DNA from: JAPWJZ01 sp038247245 | GTDB lineage: Bacteria > Pseudomonadota > Alphaproteobacteria > Micavibrionales > UBA2020 | Assembly: GCA_038247245.1 (NCBI GenBank) | Contig: JBBRVE010000087.1 | Span: forward strand, 1-12,556 | Reading direction: 5' to 3' | DNA: 12,556 nucleotides | In this document: positions 1-7,826 of the stretch, piece after piece | Layout of the letters: each line of letters starts with the position of its first letter | Numbering within the stretch: the first letter of the stretch is position 1 | Position numbers and translations under genes: made by a program | The notes under the pieces: model-generated | Seen by the model: the letters and a program-made list of their open reading frames with translations, nothing else | The model's database searches: none | Told to the model about the DNA's origin: nothing

Positions 1-722
1 CGAACAAGGCGAAGTCGAGCTTCCTTGCCAACATGTCGCATGAACTGCGCACGCCGCTGAACGCGATCATCGGTTTCTCGGAACTCATGAAAAACCATAC
101 TTTTGGCGCGATCAACAACCCGAAATACGAAGAATATCTGTCGGACATCCATTTCTCCGCCCGCCATTTGCTCGACATCATCAACGACGTTCTGGATATG
201 TCGAAGATCGAGGCGGGCAAGGTCAACCTGATCGAAAGCGACGTCGCGCTGCACGACGTATTGGAATCAGTGATGCGCATCATGGGCGACCGCGCACAGG
301 CGGCGTCGGTGAAGCTGGAATTCGATGTGGACGCCGCCGTGCCGCATATACGTGCGGATCAACGCCTCCTGCGTCAGATTTTGATCAACCTTGTCGCCAA
401 CGCGGTGAAATTCTCGCCTGCCGGCAAATCGGTGCAGGTGATGGCCAAAATGCTGAAGCCCACCAACATCCTGCGCATCGCCGTGATCGACGAAGGGTGC
501 GGCATTCCGCCCGACAAGCAGCGCCTTGTGCTGGAGCCGTTTGCCCAGGTGAACGACCCGAAATATTTCAAGGGTCAGGGCACCGGCCTCGGCCTGCCGC
601 TGGCCAAGGCGATGGTGGAGCTGCATGACGGCCGCCTGACGCTGGAATCGGATGAAGGCAAAGGGACGCGCATTTTCCTCGATTTCCCCGCTGATCGCAT
701 GCTGGCCGCCCCGAAGGTTTAA
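1..722 (+). CDS. Sensor histidine kinase, C-terminal part (5' end outside window)
   Basis: This is the transmitter part of a two-component histidine kinase. The reading frame is open to the left edge, starting with the partial codon at 1-2, so the ATG at 33 is internal and not the start. The H-box reads SHELRTPLN, with the phosphoacceptor histidine at 39-41. It is followed by a dimerisation helix pair (HLLDIINDVLDMSKIEAG). The HATPase domain shows an N-box (LINLVANAVKF), a G1 box (DEGCGIP) and a G2 box (GQGTGLGL). The protein ends about 40 residues after G2 with no receiver domain. Kinases with this kind of H-box often carry PAS or membrane sensor domains upstream, which would lie outside the window. 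No partner response regulator is visible, so the signal is unknown. An 84-base gap separates it from the next gene. Confidence 0.93.
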   Translation, partial: NKAKSSFLANMSHELRTPLNAIIGFSELMKNHTFGAINNPKYEEYLSDIHFSARHLLDIINDVLDMSKIEAGKVNLIESDVALHDVLESVMRIMGDRAQAASVKLEFDVDAAVPHIRADQRLLRQILINLVANAVKFSPAGKSVQVMAKMLKPTNILRIAVIDEGCGIPPDKQRLVLEPFAQVNDPKYFKGQGTGLGLPLAKAMVELHDGRLTLESDEGKGTRIFLDFPADRMLAAPKV

Positions 723-806
723 TACGGCAAACTTGACATAAGAAGGGGCTGGAATTAGGCGTGCGAATGGGCTATAACTTGCACTCAAAACAAGGCCACG
801 GAAAAC

Positions 807-1223
807 ATGTCTAAACTGCTCCTGAAATGCGCCGAAGCCGGCCTCAAGATGACCGACCAGCGCAAAGTGATTTTGAAGGTGCTGGAGGAATCCGGCGACC
901 ATCCCTCCGTCGATACCGTCTGCGACCGCGCCAAGCGCATCGATGCGTCGATCAGCATCGCGACCGTCTACCGCACGCTCGGCCTGCTGGCCGAACTCGG
1001 TCTTGTCGTGAAGCATGATTTCGGCGGCACCTATGCCCGCTTCGAGGTCAAGGAAGAACACGACCACGAACACCACCACCACCTGATCGACACCGAAACG
1101 GGTCAGGTGATTGAATTCCAGTCGGATGAACTGGAACAGCACATCCATAAAATCGCCGAAGGCCTCGGCTATAAAATCATCGACCACACATTCGAGATTT
1201 TCGGCCACAAGATCAAGAAGTGA
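807..1223 (+). CDS. fur: Fur-family metal-responsive transcriptional regulator
   Basis: This 138-residue protein has the length and layout of Fur-family repressors. Residues 1-80 form the winged-helix DNA-binding domain, with recognition helix SIATVYRTL (50-58) and a wing ending in YARFE. Residues 81-138 form the dimerisation and metal-binding domain. Histidines cluster at 85-92 (HDHEHHHH) and are followed by LIDTETGQVIEF, a family signature. The paired C-terminal cysteines of many Fur proteins are absent, as is usual for alphaproteobacterial Fur/Mur proteins. It probably binds iron or manganese and represses uptake genes, but Fur, Mur and Irr cannot be told apart with certainty here. It overlaps the next gene by 4 bases (GTGA) and seems to head a Fur-DUF1491-prfC transcript. 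A TTGACA hexamer at 733-738 lies upstream, but I see no well-spaced -10 partner. Confidence 0.9.
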   Translation: MSKLLLKCAEAGLKMTDQRKVILKVLEESGDHPSVDTVCDRAKRIDASISIATVYRTLGLLAELGLVVKHDFGGTYARFEVKEEHDHEHHHHLIDTETGQVIEFQSDELEQHIHKIAEGLGYKIIDHTFEIFGHKIKK

Positions 1224-1557
1224 CGGAAGACCGTATCCCTACCGAGCTGTGGGTGACCGCCCACTTGCGCCAATGCACGGCCAGGGGCATCCCGCATACC
1301 GTTGTGCACAAGGGCGCTGATGCCGCAGGCACGGTGATGGTGAAAATCTACATTCCCGGTTCGGGCGCGAAACTGCTGAACCAGTCGCGCGACGAAAACG
1401 GGGAAATGGGCTGGATGGATGTTTTCGACGGCGCGCTGGTGCCCGAAACCAAGGCCGACGAATACATCGCCCGCAGCCTGAAACGCGACCCCGACGTCTG
1501 GGTCATCGAAATAGAAGACAAAACGGGCACGAACCCGTTCGAAGGAAAGATATTCTG

Positions 1558-1558
<1 letters not shown>
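1220..1558 (+). CDS. DUF1491 family protein
   Basis: This 112-residue soluble protein of unknown function resembles the DUF1491 family, which is essentially alphaproteobacterial. It starts near TELWVTAHLRQC, continues with a strand-rich centre (GTVMVKIYIPG), and ends with DPDVWVIEIED and NPFEG, all typical of the family. The start is a GTG that overlaps the fur stop codon by 4 bases, and the stop overlaps the prfC start by one base, so translation of the three genes is probably coupled. No signal peptide or membrane segment is visible. Its position between a metal regulator and a translation factor gives no clear clue to its role. The family assignment is from recognition of the sequence pattern; the function is unknown. 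Confidence 0.85.
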
Positions 1559-3153
<1,595 letters not shown>

Positions 3154-3157
3154 GCCC

Positions 3158-3436
3158 ATGTTTTCCCGCCTCGACAACAAAAAGAAATGGCGGATCGTGG
3201 GCATCATCGCCTTCGCACTCGCCTGGCCGCTGGCATGGGGGCAGCAGGGTGTCGTCGACGGCCAATACCTGCGCCTTGCCGTATGCTTTCTGCCGCCTGT
3301 GATTTCGTTGTGGTTCCTGCCGTTCACTCCCATGGTGCGCGGCATCGCGGTCATCGTTTACCTGTTCCTGATGTACCCCGCAGCCAATATGTTTCCGCCG
3401 GATCGCGATTGTCCGGTGGGTGAGACGTGCCTTTAA
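3158..3436 (+). CDS. Small three-helix membrane protein, function unknown
   Basis: The predicted 92-residue protein starts at the ATG four bases after the prfC stop, so it is probably the last gene of the fur-DUF1491-prfC transcript. The same frame is open far upstream inside prfC, but only the part from this ATG has sensible composition. A basic N-terminus (about residues 1-12, with a KKK run) precedes three hydrophobic segments at about 13-31, 43-60 and 65-83. This suggests an inner-membrane protein with a cytoplasmic N-terminus. The hydrophilic tail carries two cysteines (RDCPVGETCL) that could form a disulfide if it lies in the periplasm. I recognise no family. The segments look like transmembrane helices by eye only; no prediction was run. 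Confidence 0.7.
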   Translation: MFSRLDNKKKWRIVGIIAFALAWPLAWGQQGVVDGQYLRLAVCFLPPVISLWFLPFTPMVRGIAVIVYLFLMYPAANMFPPDRDCPVGETCL

Positions 3437-3469
3437 AACGGCAGTATATTCAGCTGTTTGCAATTCTGT

Positions 3470-3501
3470 TTGACATAATGCGCAGACTCCGGTAATATAA
3501 T
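3470..3501 (+). promoter_or_regulatory. Sigma70-type promoter for the gene at 3621
   Basis: A perfect -35 hexamer TTGACA (3470-3475) is followed after 17 bases by TAATAT (3493-3498). This overlaps a perfect TATAAT at 3496-3501, which would have a 20-base spacer. Either way this is the best promoter-like sequence in the window. It predicts a start near 3505 and a leader of roughly 115 bases before the ATG at 3621. The hexamer match is seen directly; promoter activity is inferred. Confidence 0.7.
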
Positions 3502-3564
3502 CATCACGCAGCGCATACTACGTCAGAGCTATTTCCGCTTGTTTCCTGCCTGACGCTCCCCGCC

Positions 3565-3614
3565 TGCTGAAACAGCATCCAGACCTTGTAGGGTCGTTTG
3601 TTTTTAAGGGGGAG
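3565..3614 (+). promoter_or_regulatory. Leader with two short hairpins, T tract and strong Shine-Dalgarno
   Basis: In the leader of the following gene, TGCTG-AAA-CAGCA (3565-3577) forms a perfect 5-bp hairpin. GACC/GGTC (3582-3585 with 3592-3595) forms a weaker 4-bp one, followed by a T-rich tract (3597-3605). A purine-rich ribosome binding site AAGGGGGAG (about 3606-3614) comes next, a good distance from the ATG. The second hairpin plus T tract could act as a weak terminator or attenuator, but its stem is too short to be sure. Confidence 0.35.
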
Positions 3615-3620
3615 CTATCC

Positions 3621-4181
3621 ATGCATCATTTTCTGGCCATCACTGGCAACACCGAAAACCGCGAAAATTTCGCCGACCTGCTTGCCACGCTCGCGGCAGA
3701 TCCGGGCGTAGTGCTGCGCGCATCGCTTGACGGTAGCAAGGGCGGTCGCGGCGACAAGGATGGCAGCATCGAATTTTATGCCGATGAAGAAGCGGGGGAG
3801 CGGCTTTCCGCAAAGATCAGCGGCTGGCGGTTCGTTCCGACGGGCAGCCTGAAACAAGCACCGGACAATAACGAGATAATCGATACGCTGGGCCCCAATC
3901 CCGAATTCACCGACCACCGCGTGAAGCAGCCGGAGGCGACGCAAGGTATGCAGGAATACCTGCTGGTCGGCGGCAAGACGGGCACCGATTTCAACGCAGC
4001 CGCAACAGTGTTGCTGAAAGAACCATCGGTCAAGCTGGTCGGCTGGGTCGATCATCGCAACAAGGCAAAAAGCAGCCTGAGCGGCATGTTCACCGTCGTC
4101 GCCAAAGACGCTGAAACGGTTGAGGCCGTGGCGCGCAAGCTGCCGCAATGGGTGATCGTTCCGCCCTGCACAAACCGCTGA
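3621..4181 (+). CDS. Unrecognised 186-residue protein with two repeated alpha/beta modules
   Basis: I do not recognise this protein. It is soluble, with no signal peptide or membrane segment. The two ends align with each other: residues 4-73 and 113-181 share the same pattern. Matched pairs are L5/L114, G9/G118, T11/T120, F17/F124, L24/L131, P28/P135, V30/V137, L32/L139, D37/D144, G48/G155, A54/A161, W69/W177, V72/V180 and P73/P181. Each half reads as strand-helix-strand-strand-helix-strand, which would suit a ferredoxin-like fold. A linker of about 39 residues joins them. The ATG follows a strong ribosome binding site (AAGGGGGAG) and a near-consensus promoter, so expression may be high. It is a single-gene unit convergent with the next gene. 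Duplication and fold are inferred from reading; the function is unknown. Confidence 0.82.
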   Translation: MHHFLAITGNTENRENFADLLATLAADPGVVLRASLDGSKGGRGDKDGSIEFYADEEAGERLSAKISGWRFVPTGSLKQAPDNNEIIDTLGPNPEFTDHRVKQPEATQGMQEYLLVGGKTGTDFNAAATVLLKEPSVKLVGWVDHRNKAKSSLSGMFTVVAKDAETVEAVARKLPQWVIVPPCTNR

Positions 4182-4236
4182 TTTCCCCGCTGGAGAAAGC
4201 GTGGAATACGGTCAATCTCTGACAAAGCTGCTAGGA

Positions 4237-4872
4237 TCAGGCCGATTTCATCGGCTGCTGCGGGCGGAACGTGCCGCCCTTGAGCGCGGATGATGTGCGG
4301 CTGCGCAAGGATTTCACGCTGGCGAAACTGAGCGACAGCTGGCCGTTTTTCAACGAAAACGCTTTTTGTTTTTGCGGCGCGTCGATTTCTTCGGTGTCGA
4401 AACCGGCGACGGTTGCAAATGCCGCCGTCATGCGTTCCATCCGGCGCGACACCTCGAGCGATCCCGAAACAACCTTCTGGTGCTGGCGCACGGCGCCCAG
4501 CAGCGTTTTCAGGTCGTCATGCTGGCGCAGGTGTTCGTCGATGATGGTGAAGCCAGCCATCGCATCGGCCAGCGTCTGGTGCGCGTGGTTGACTTCGTCG
4601 CTCTGCAGCGCGCCGCCGATCAGGCCCAGCGGCATGTTTTCGGGCAGGGCAAGGTATTTGACGTGCTGCTCCGCGCTTTTCAAATTCGATTTGGCGTGCA
4701 TCCATTCGGGGGAAAATTCGGCGGCGATCAAATCCCAGACCGCGCCTTCGGGCATCAGCGGCTTTTTCGCCAGTGCCGATGACAGGCGCGAGATCATGGG
4801 CTTGTTCGCCTCGGCCCAGTCCTGCATATCGGATGGGAGCGTGATCAGCGGATTTTCAACCGATGTATCCAT
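4237..4872 (-). CDS. Unrecognised 211-residue, mostly helical protein
   Basis: No family is recognised. The frame could open at a TTG at 4875, but the ATG at 4872, with AGG five bases upstream, is the better start and gives 211 residues. The protein is hydrophilic and looks largely alpha-helical, with no signal peptide or membrane segment. A mid-region (residues about 85-150) contains a histidine-rich stretch around DEHLRQHDDLKTLL. The C-terminus is basic and serine-rich (SLRSRTSSALKGG), probably flexible. The opposite strand also has a long open frame here, but its product is rich in Cys, Ser and Arg in the manner of an antisense shadow. The gene runs divergently from the SUF operon across a shared AT-rich region of about 260 bases, and its stop lies 55 bases from the convergent gene at 4181. 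Confidence 0.72.
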   Translation of the reverse strand: MDTSVENPLITLPSDMQDWAEANKPMISRLSSALAKKPLMPEGAVWDLIAAEFSPEWMHAKSNLKSAEQHVKYLALPENMPLGLIGGALQSDEVNHAHQTLADAMAGFTIIDEHLRQHDDLKTLLGAVRQHQKVVSGSLEVSRRMERMTAAFATVAGFDTEEIDAPQKQKAFSLKNGQLSLSFASVKSLRSRTSSALKGGTFRPQQPMKSA

Positions 4873-4933
4873 CAAAACCTGACTTTTGACGCGTGAACTA
4901 TTTTTATTATGGGCAAATTTAGTTAACAGAAGC

Positions 4934-4962
4934 CTAACATCGAAGCGTTAAGGGTTTATAAT
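4934..4962 (+). promoter_or_regulatory. Possible distal promoter of the SUF operon
   Basis: A perfect -10 hexamer TATAAT (4957-4962) lies 17 bases after CTAACA (4934-4939), which matches TTGACA at four of six positions. It would start transcription near 4969 and give a leader of about 165 bases before the Rrf2 gene at 5136. It lies upstream of two inverted repeats that could be operators. Confidence 0.4.
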
Positions 4963-4993
4963 CGTTGGATAACTGCAAATGTTTCCGACTTTA

Positions 4994-5007
4994 GGTATCT
5001 AAATACC
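4994..5007. promoter_or_regulatory. Inverted repeat, possible operator upstream of the SUF operon
   Basis: GGTAT-CTAA-ATACC is a perfect 5-bp inverted repeat with a 4-base centre in the AT-rich region between the divergent genes. Its size and place suit a dimeric regulator, but it matches no consensus I can name. Confidence 0.35.
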
Positions 5008-5026
5008 GTTCTTGATCATTTGTTTC

Positions 5027-5039
5027 AGTGCTAGGCACT
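5027..5039. promoter_or_regulatory. Short inverted repeat, possible operator or hairpin
   Basis: AGTGC-TAG-GCACT is a perfect 5-bp inverted repeat with a 3-base centre, lying about 30 bases before the proximal SUF promoter. In RNA it would make a small hairpin without a T tract, so an intrinsic terminator is unlikely. Confidence 0.3.
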
Positions 5040-5072
5040 TGATTGAATTAGGTTAACTTCGGTCGATTTTTG

Positions 5073-5102
5073 TTGAAATCACCCCCCGAAATACCATATC
5101 TA
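5073..5102 (+). promoter_or_regulatory. Likely proximal promoter of the SUF operon
   Basis: TTGAAA (5073-5078) and TATCTA (5097-5102) are separated by 18 bases. The predicted start near 5109 leaves a leader of about 27 bases before the ATG at 5136. The position is ideal for autoregulation by the Rrf2 protein encoded directly downstream. Binding of a regulator here is inferred from the layout and not from a recognised site. Confidence 0.5.
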
Positions 5103-5135
5103 ATCAGGACGAAGTTAGTACTTGAAGCGGGTAAA

Positions 5136-5615
5136 ATGCTGAAACTTGGCAAATTGACGGATTACGCCATCGTCGTGATGGTGCAACTGGCACGGGAAGG
5201 CGAAAACGCCGCCCGCAGCGCGAGCCATCTTGCCGACAAAACCGCATTGCCCGAACCGACCATCGCGAAAGTCCTCAAGACGCTGCTGAAGGAAAACCTG
5301 GTGTCGTCCGTGCGCGGCGCGCAGGGCGGTTATAAACTGGCGCGCGACCCCGTCGCCCTGTCGGTCTGCGAAATCGTGGAAGCGATGGACGGGCCGATTG
5401 CGATCGTTTCCTGTGTCGAAGGTAGTGACGATGCCTGTCCCGCCGAACAGCGTTGCCCGACCAAGGGCAAATGGGACCCCGTGAACCGCGCCATCCGCGG
5501 CGCGCTGCAGGACGTCAGCCTTGCCGACATGATGTCGCAGCAACAGGCGGGTTGCGGCACGGCAGCACGCACAAATCTGGTTCAGGTCAAAATGCCTGAA
5601 ATGGTGAAGGCATGA
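5136..5615 (+). CDS. Rrf2-family SUF system regulator
   Basis: This 159-residue Rrf2 protein belongs to the SUF-associated branch of the IscR/NsrR superfamily and probably represses the operon according to iron-sulfur status. The N-terminal winged helix begins MLKLGKLTDYAIVVMVQLAR and includes the Rrf2 hallmark RGAQGGYKLAR (60-70). Three cysteines at 93, 101 and 107 can ligate a cluster. Their C-x7-C-x5-C spacing differs from the C-x5-C-x5-C of Escherichia coli IscR. The tail continues VNRAIRGALQDVSLADM, typical of this branch. The frame stays open upstream to a TTG at 5070, but that extension would cover the promoter, and family members begin at MLKL, so I chose 5136. It overlaps sufB by 4 bases (ATGA). 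No iscS lies between it and sufB, unlike some alphaproteobacteria. Confidence 0.93.
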   Translation: MLKLGKLTDYAIVVMVQLAREGENAARSASHLADKTALPEPTIAKVLKTLLKENLVSSVRGAQGGYKLARDPVALSVCEIVEAMDGPIAIVSCVEGSDDACPAEQRCPTKGKWDPVNRAIRGALQDVSLADMMSQQQAGCGTAARTNLVQVKMPEMVKA

Positions 5616-7069
5616 GCAACGCCGCAATCGCACCCGAAACACTTGAAACCATCAAGTCGCTCGACAAATACGAAGCAGGCTTCGTCACCGATATCGAAAG
5701 CGAATTCGCGCCCAAAGGTTTGAGCGAAGACATCATCCGCTTTATCTCCGCCAAGAAAAACGAGCCCGACTGGATGCTGGAGCAGCGCCTGACCGCGTAT
5801 CGCCACTGGCTGACGCTGCCGGAACCGGAATGGGCGAATGTGTCCTTCCCCGCGATTGATTATCAGGATGCTTATTACTACGCCGCGCCGAAAACGGCTG
5901 CCGCGCCGAAAAGCCTTGATGAGCTCGACCCGAAATTGCTGGAGACGTACAAGAAACTCGGCATTCCCCTGCGCGAACAGGAAATGCTGAACGGCATCGC
6001 AGTCGATGCGGTGTTTGACAGCGTTTCCGTCGTCACCACCTTCCGCGAAAAACTGCATAGCGCGGGCGTGATCTTCTGCTCGATTTCGGAAGCCGTTCAG
6101 AAATATCCGGACATGATCAAGAAATACATGGGCAGCGTTGTGCCCTATACCGATAACAAGCACGCCTGCCTGAACGCGGCAGTGTTTACCGACGGCACGT
6201 TCGTTTATATTCCGGAAGGCGTGCGCTGCCCGATGGAACTGTCCACCTATTTCCGCATCAACGAAGCCAAGACCGGCCAGTTTGAACGCACGCTGATCGT
6301 GGCAGAGAAAAAATCCTATGTTAGCTACCTCGAAGGCTGCACCGCGCCGAAACGCGATGAAAACCAGATGCATGCCGCCGTGGTGGAACTGATCGCCATG
6401 GACGACGCGGAAATCAAATATTCGACCGTGCAGAACTGGTATCCCGGCGACGAAAATGGCAAGGGCGGCATTTACAATTTCGTGACCAAGCGCGGCATCT
6501 GCAAGGGCGCGCGCAGCCGCATTTCGTGGACGCAGGTCGAAACAGGCTCCGCTATCACCTGGAAATATCCGTCCTGCGTGCTGCTGGGCGATGACAGCGT
6601 GGGCGAATTCTATTCGGTCGCGCTGACCAACAATTATCAGCAGGCCGATACCGGCACCAAGATGATCCATATCGGCAAAAACACGCGCAGCCGCATCATC
6701 GCCAAGGGCATCTCCGCCGGCAAATCGAACAGCACCTATCGCGGCCTTGTGCGTATCGCGCAAAAAGCGGAAAACGCGCGCAACTACACGCAATGCGACA
6801 GCCTGCTGATCGGCGACCTGTGCGGCGCGCATACCGTGCCGTATATCGAGAACAAGAACCCGACCGCGACGCTGGAACATGAAGCGACGACGTCGAAAAT
6901 CAGCGACAAGACATTGTTTTACTGCCGCCAGCGCGGCATCCCCGAAGAAGAAGCCCTCACGTTGATTGTGAACGGCTTCTGCAAGGAAGTGCTGCAGCAC
7001 CTCCCCATGGAATTCGCGGTCGAGGCGCAGAAGCTGGTGGCGATCAGTCTGGAAGGAAGTGTGGGATAA
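5612..7069 (+). CDS. sufB: Fe-S cluster assembly scaffold SufB
   Basis: SufB is the scaffold subunit of the cytoplasmic SufB-SufC2-SufD complex, where sulfur and iron are assembled into clusters. The 485-residue length is close to the usual 470-495. The C-terminal half is very close to known SufB proteins. It contains ARNYTQCDSLLIGD, with Cys395 aligning by distance from the C-terminus to Cys405 of E. coli SufB. LEHEATTSKIS carries Glu424, equivalent to Glu434, and is followed by LFYCRQRGI and the ending AISLEGSVG. The start ATG overlaps the regulator stop by 4 bases, and the stop overlaps sufC by one base. Nothing is missing. A long open frame on the opposite strand is a codon-bias shadow. 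Confidence 0.98.
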   Translation: MSNAAIAPETLETIKSLDKYEAGFVTDIESEFAPKGLSEDIIRFISAKKNEPDWMLEQRLTAYRHWLTLPEPEWANVSFPAIDYQDAYYYAAPKTAAAPKSLDELDPKLLETYKKLGIPLREQEMLNGIAVDAVFDSVSVVTTFREKLHSAGVIFCSISEAVQKYPDMIKKYMGSVVPYTDNKHACLNAAVFTDGTFVYIPEGVRCPMELSTYFRINEAKTGQFERTLIVAEKKSYVSYLEGCTAPKRDENQMHAAVVELIAMDDAEIKYSTVQNWYPGDENGKGGIYNFVTKRGICKGARSRISWTQVETGSAITWKYPSCVLLGDDSVGEFYSVALTNNYQQADTGTKMIHIGKNTRSRIIAKGISAGKSNSTYRGLVRIAQKAENARNYTQCDSLLIGDLCGAHTVPYIENKNPTATLEHEATTSKISDKTLFYCRQRGIPEEEALTLIVNGFCKEVLQHLPMEFAVEAQKLVAISLEGSVG

Positions 7070-7824
7070 TGCTGAAAATTGAAAACCTCCATGTGAACGC
7101 TGCGGACCGTCCGGTGCTGAAGGGGCTGAGCCTTGAGATGAAGGCGGGCGAAGTGCATGCGATCATGGGGCCGAATGGCTCGGGCAAATCGACGCTGTCT
7201 TATGTGCTGGCGGGTCGCGACGGGTATGAAGTGACCGACGGCAAGGTTGAATTCATGGGGCAGGATCTGCTGGCCATGGAACCGGAAGACCGCGCGGCGC
7301 TGGGCCTGTTCCTCGCCTTCCAATACCCTGTCGAAATTCCGGGCGTATCGACCACGACGTTTTTGAAAACCGCGATAAATGCGGTGCGCAAGAAACGCGG
7401 CGAAAAAGAACTGGAACCCGCGCAATTCCTGAAATTGCAGAAACAGAAAATCCAGCAGCTGGGCATGGACCCCGAAATGATGAAGCGCGGCGTGAATGTC
7501 GGCTTTTCGGGCGGGGAAAAGAAACGCAATGAAGTGCTGCAGATGGCGATGCTCGCGCCGAAACTGGCGATCATGGATGAAACCGACAGCGGCCTCGATA
7601 TCGACGCGCTGAAGGTTGTGTCGGAAGGCGTCAATGCGCTGCGCGGGCCGGAAAGCTCGTTCCTTGTGATTACCCACTACCAACGCCTGCTCGATTACAT
7701 CAAGCCCGATATCGTCCACGTGCTGGCGAACGGCAAGATCCAGAAAACCGGCGGCCCGGAACTCGCGCTGCTGCTGGAAGAAAAAGGCTATGCCGATTTC
7801 TATGACGCGACGGAGGCGGCGTAA
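7069..7824 (+). CDS. sufC: Fe-S cluster assembly ATPase SufC
   Basis: SufC is the ABC-type ATPase that drives conformational changes in the SufBCD complex. It is soluble and not a transporter. The 251 residues carry every ABC motif: Walker A GPNGSGKST (34-42), the Q-loop glutamine at 85 (FLAFQYPVEIPG), the signature FSGGEKKRNE (146-155), Walker B LAIMDE (166-171), the D-loop in SGLDIDAL, and the switch histidine at 203 (VITHYQRLL). The SGGEKKRNE form is characteristic of SufC. The start shares one base with the sufB stop (TAATG), and a GGAAGGAAG ribosome binding site lies inside the end of sufB. The stop is two bases before sufD. Confidence 0.98.
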   Translation: MLKIENLHVNAADRPVLKGLSLEMKAGEVHAIMGPNGSGKSTLSYVLAGRDGYEVTDGKVEFMGQDLLAMEPEDRAALGLFLAFQYPVEIPGVSTTTFLKTAINAVRKKRGEKELEPAQFLKLQKQKIQQLGMDPEMMKRGVNVGFSGGEKKRNEVLQMAMLAPKLAIMDETDSGLDIDALKVVSEGVNALRGPESSFLVITHYQRLLDYIKPDIVHVLANGKIQKTGGPELALLLEEKGYADFYDATEAA

Positions 7825-7826
7825 CA

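Noticed and set aside
733..778. TTGACA (733-738) and TATAAC (773-778) as one fur promoter
   Set aside because: The two hexamers are 34 bases apart, which is too far for one promoter, and neither has a good partner at normal spacing.
267..1208. Minus-strand open frame of 313 codons spanning the kinase end and fur
   Set aside because: It crosses two clear plus-strand genes and the gap between them. Its translation shows antisense composition and no motif.
4241..4255. Perfect inverted repeat GCCGAT-TTC-ATCGGC as a terminator
   Set aside because: It lies within the last codons of the minus-strand gene and has no T tract on either strand.
4271..4882. Plus-strand open frame of 203 codons opposite the gene at 4237-4872
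   Set aside because: The product is unusually rich in Cys, Ser, Arg and Trp, and the minus-strand product has normal composition plus a ribosome binding site. Strand choice is likely but not proven.
5582..7000. Minus-strand open frame of 472 codons opposite sufB
   Set aside because: SufB is certain on the plus strand. The antisense product is rich in His, Arg, Phe and Ala in the way expected from complementing G/C-ending codons, and it has no recognisable domain.
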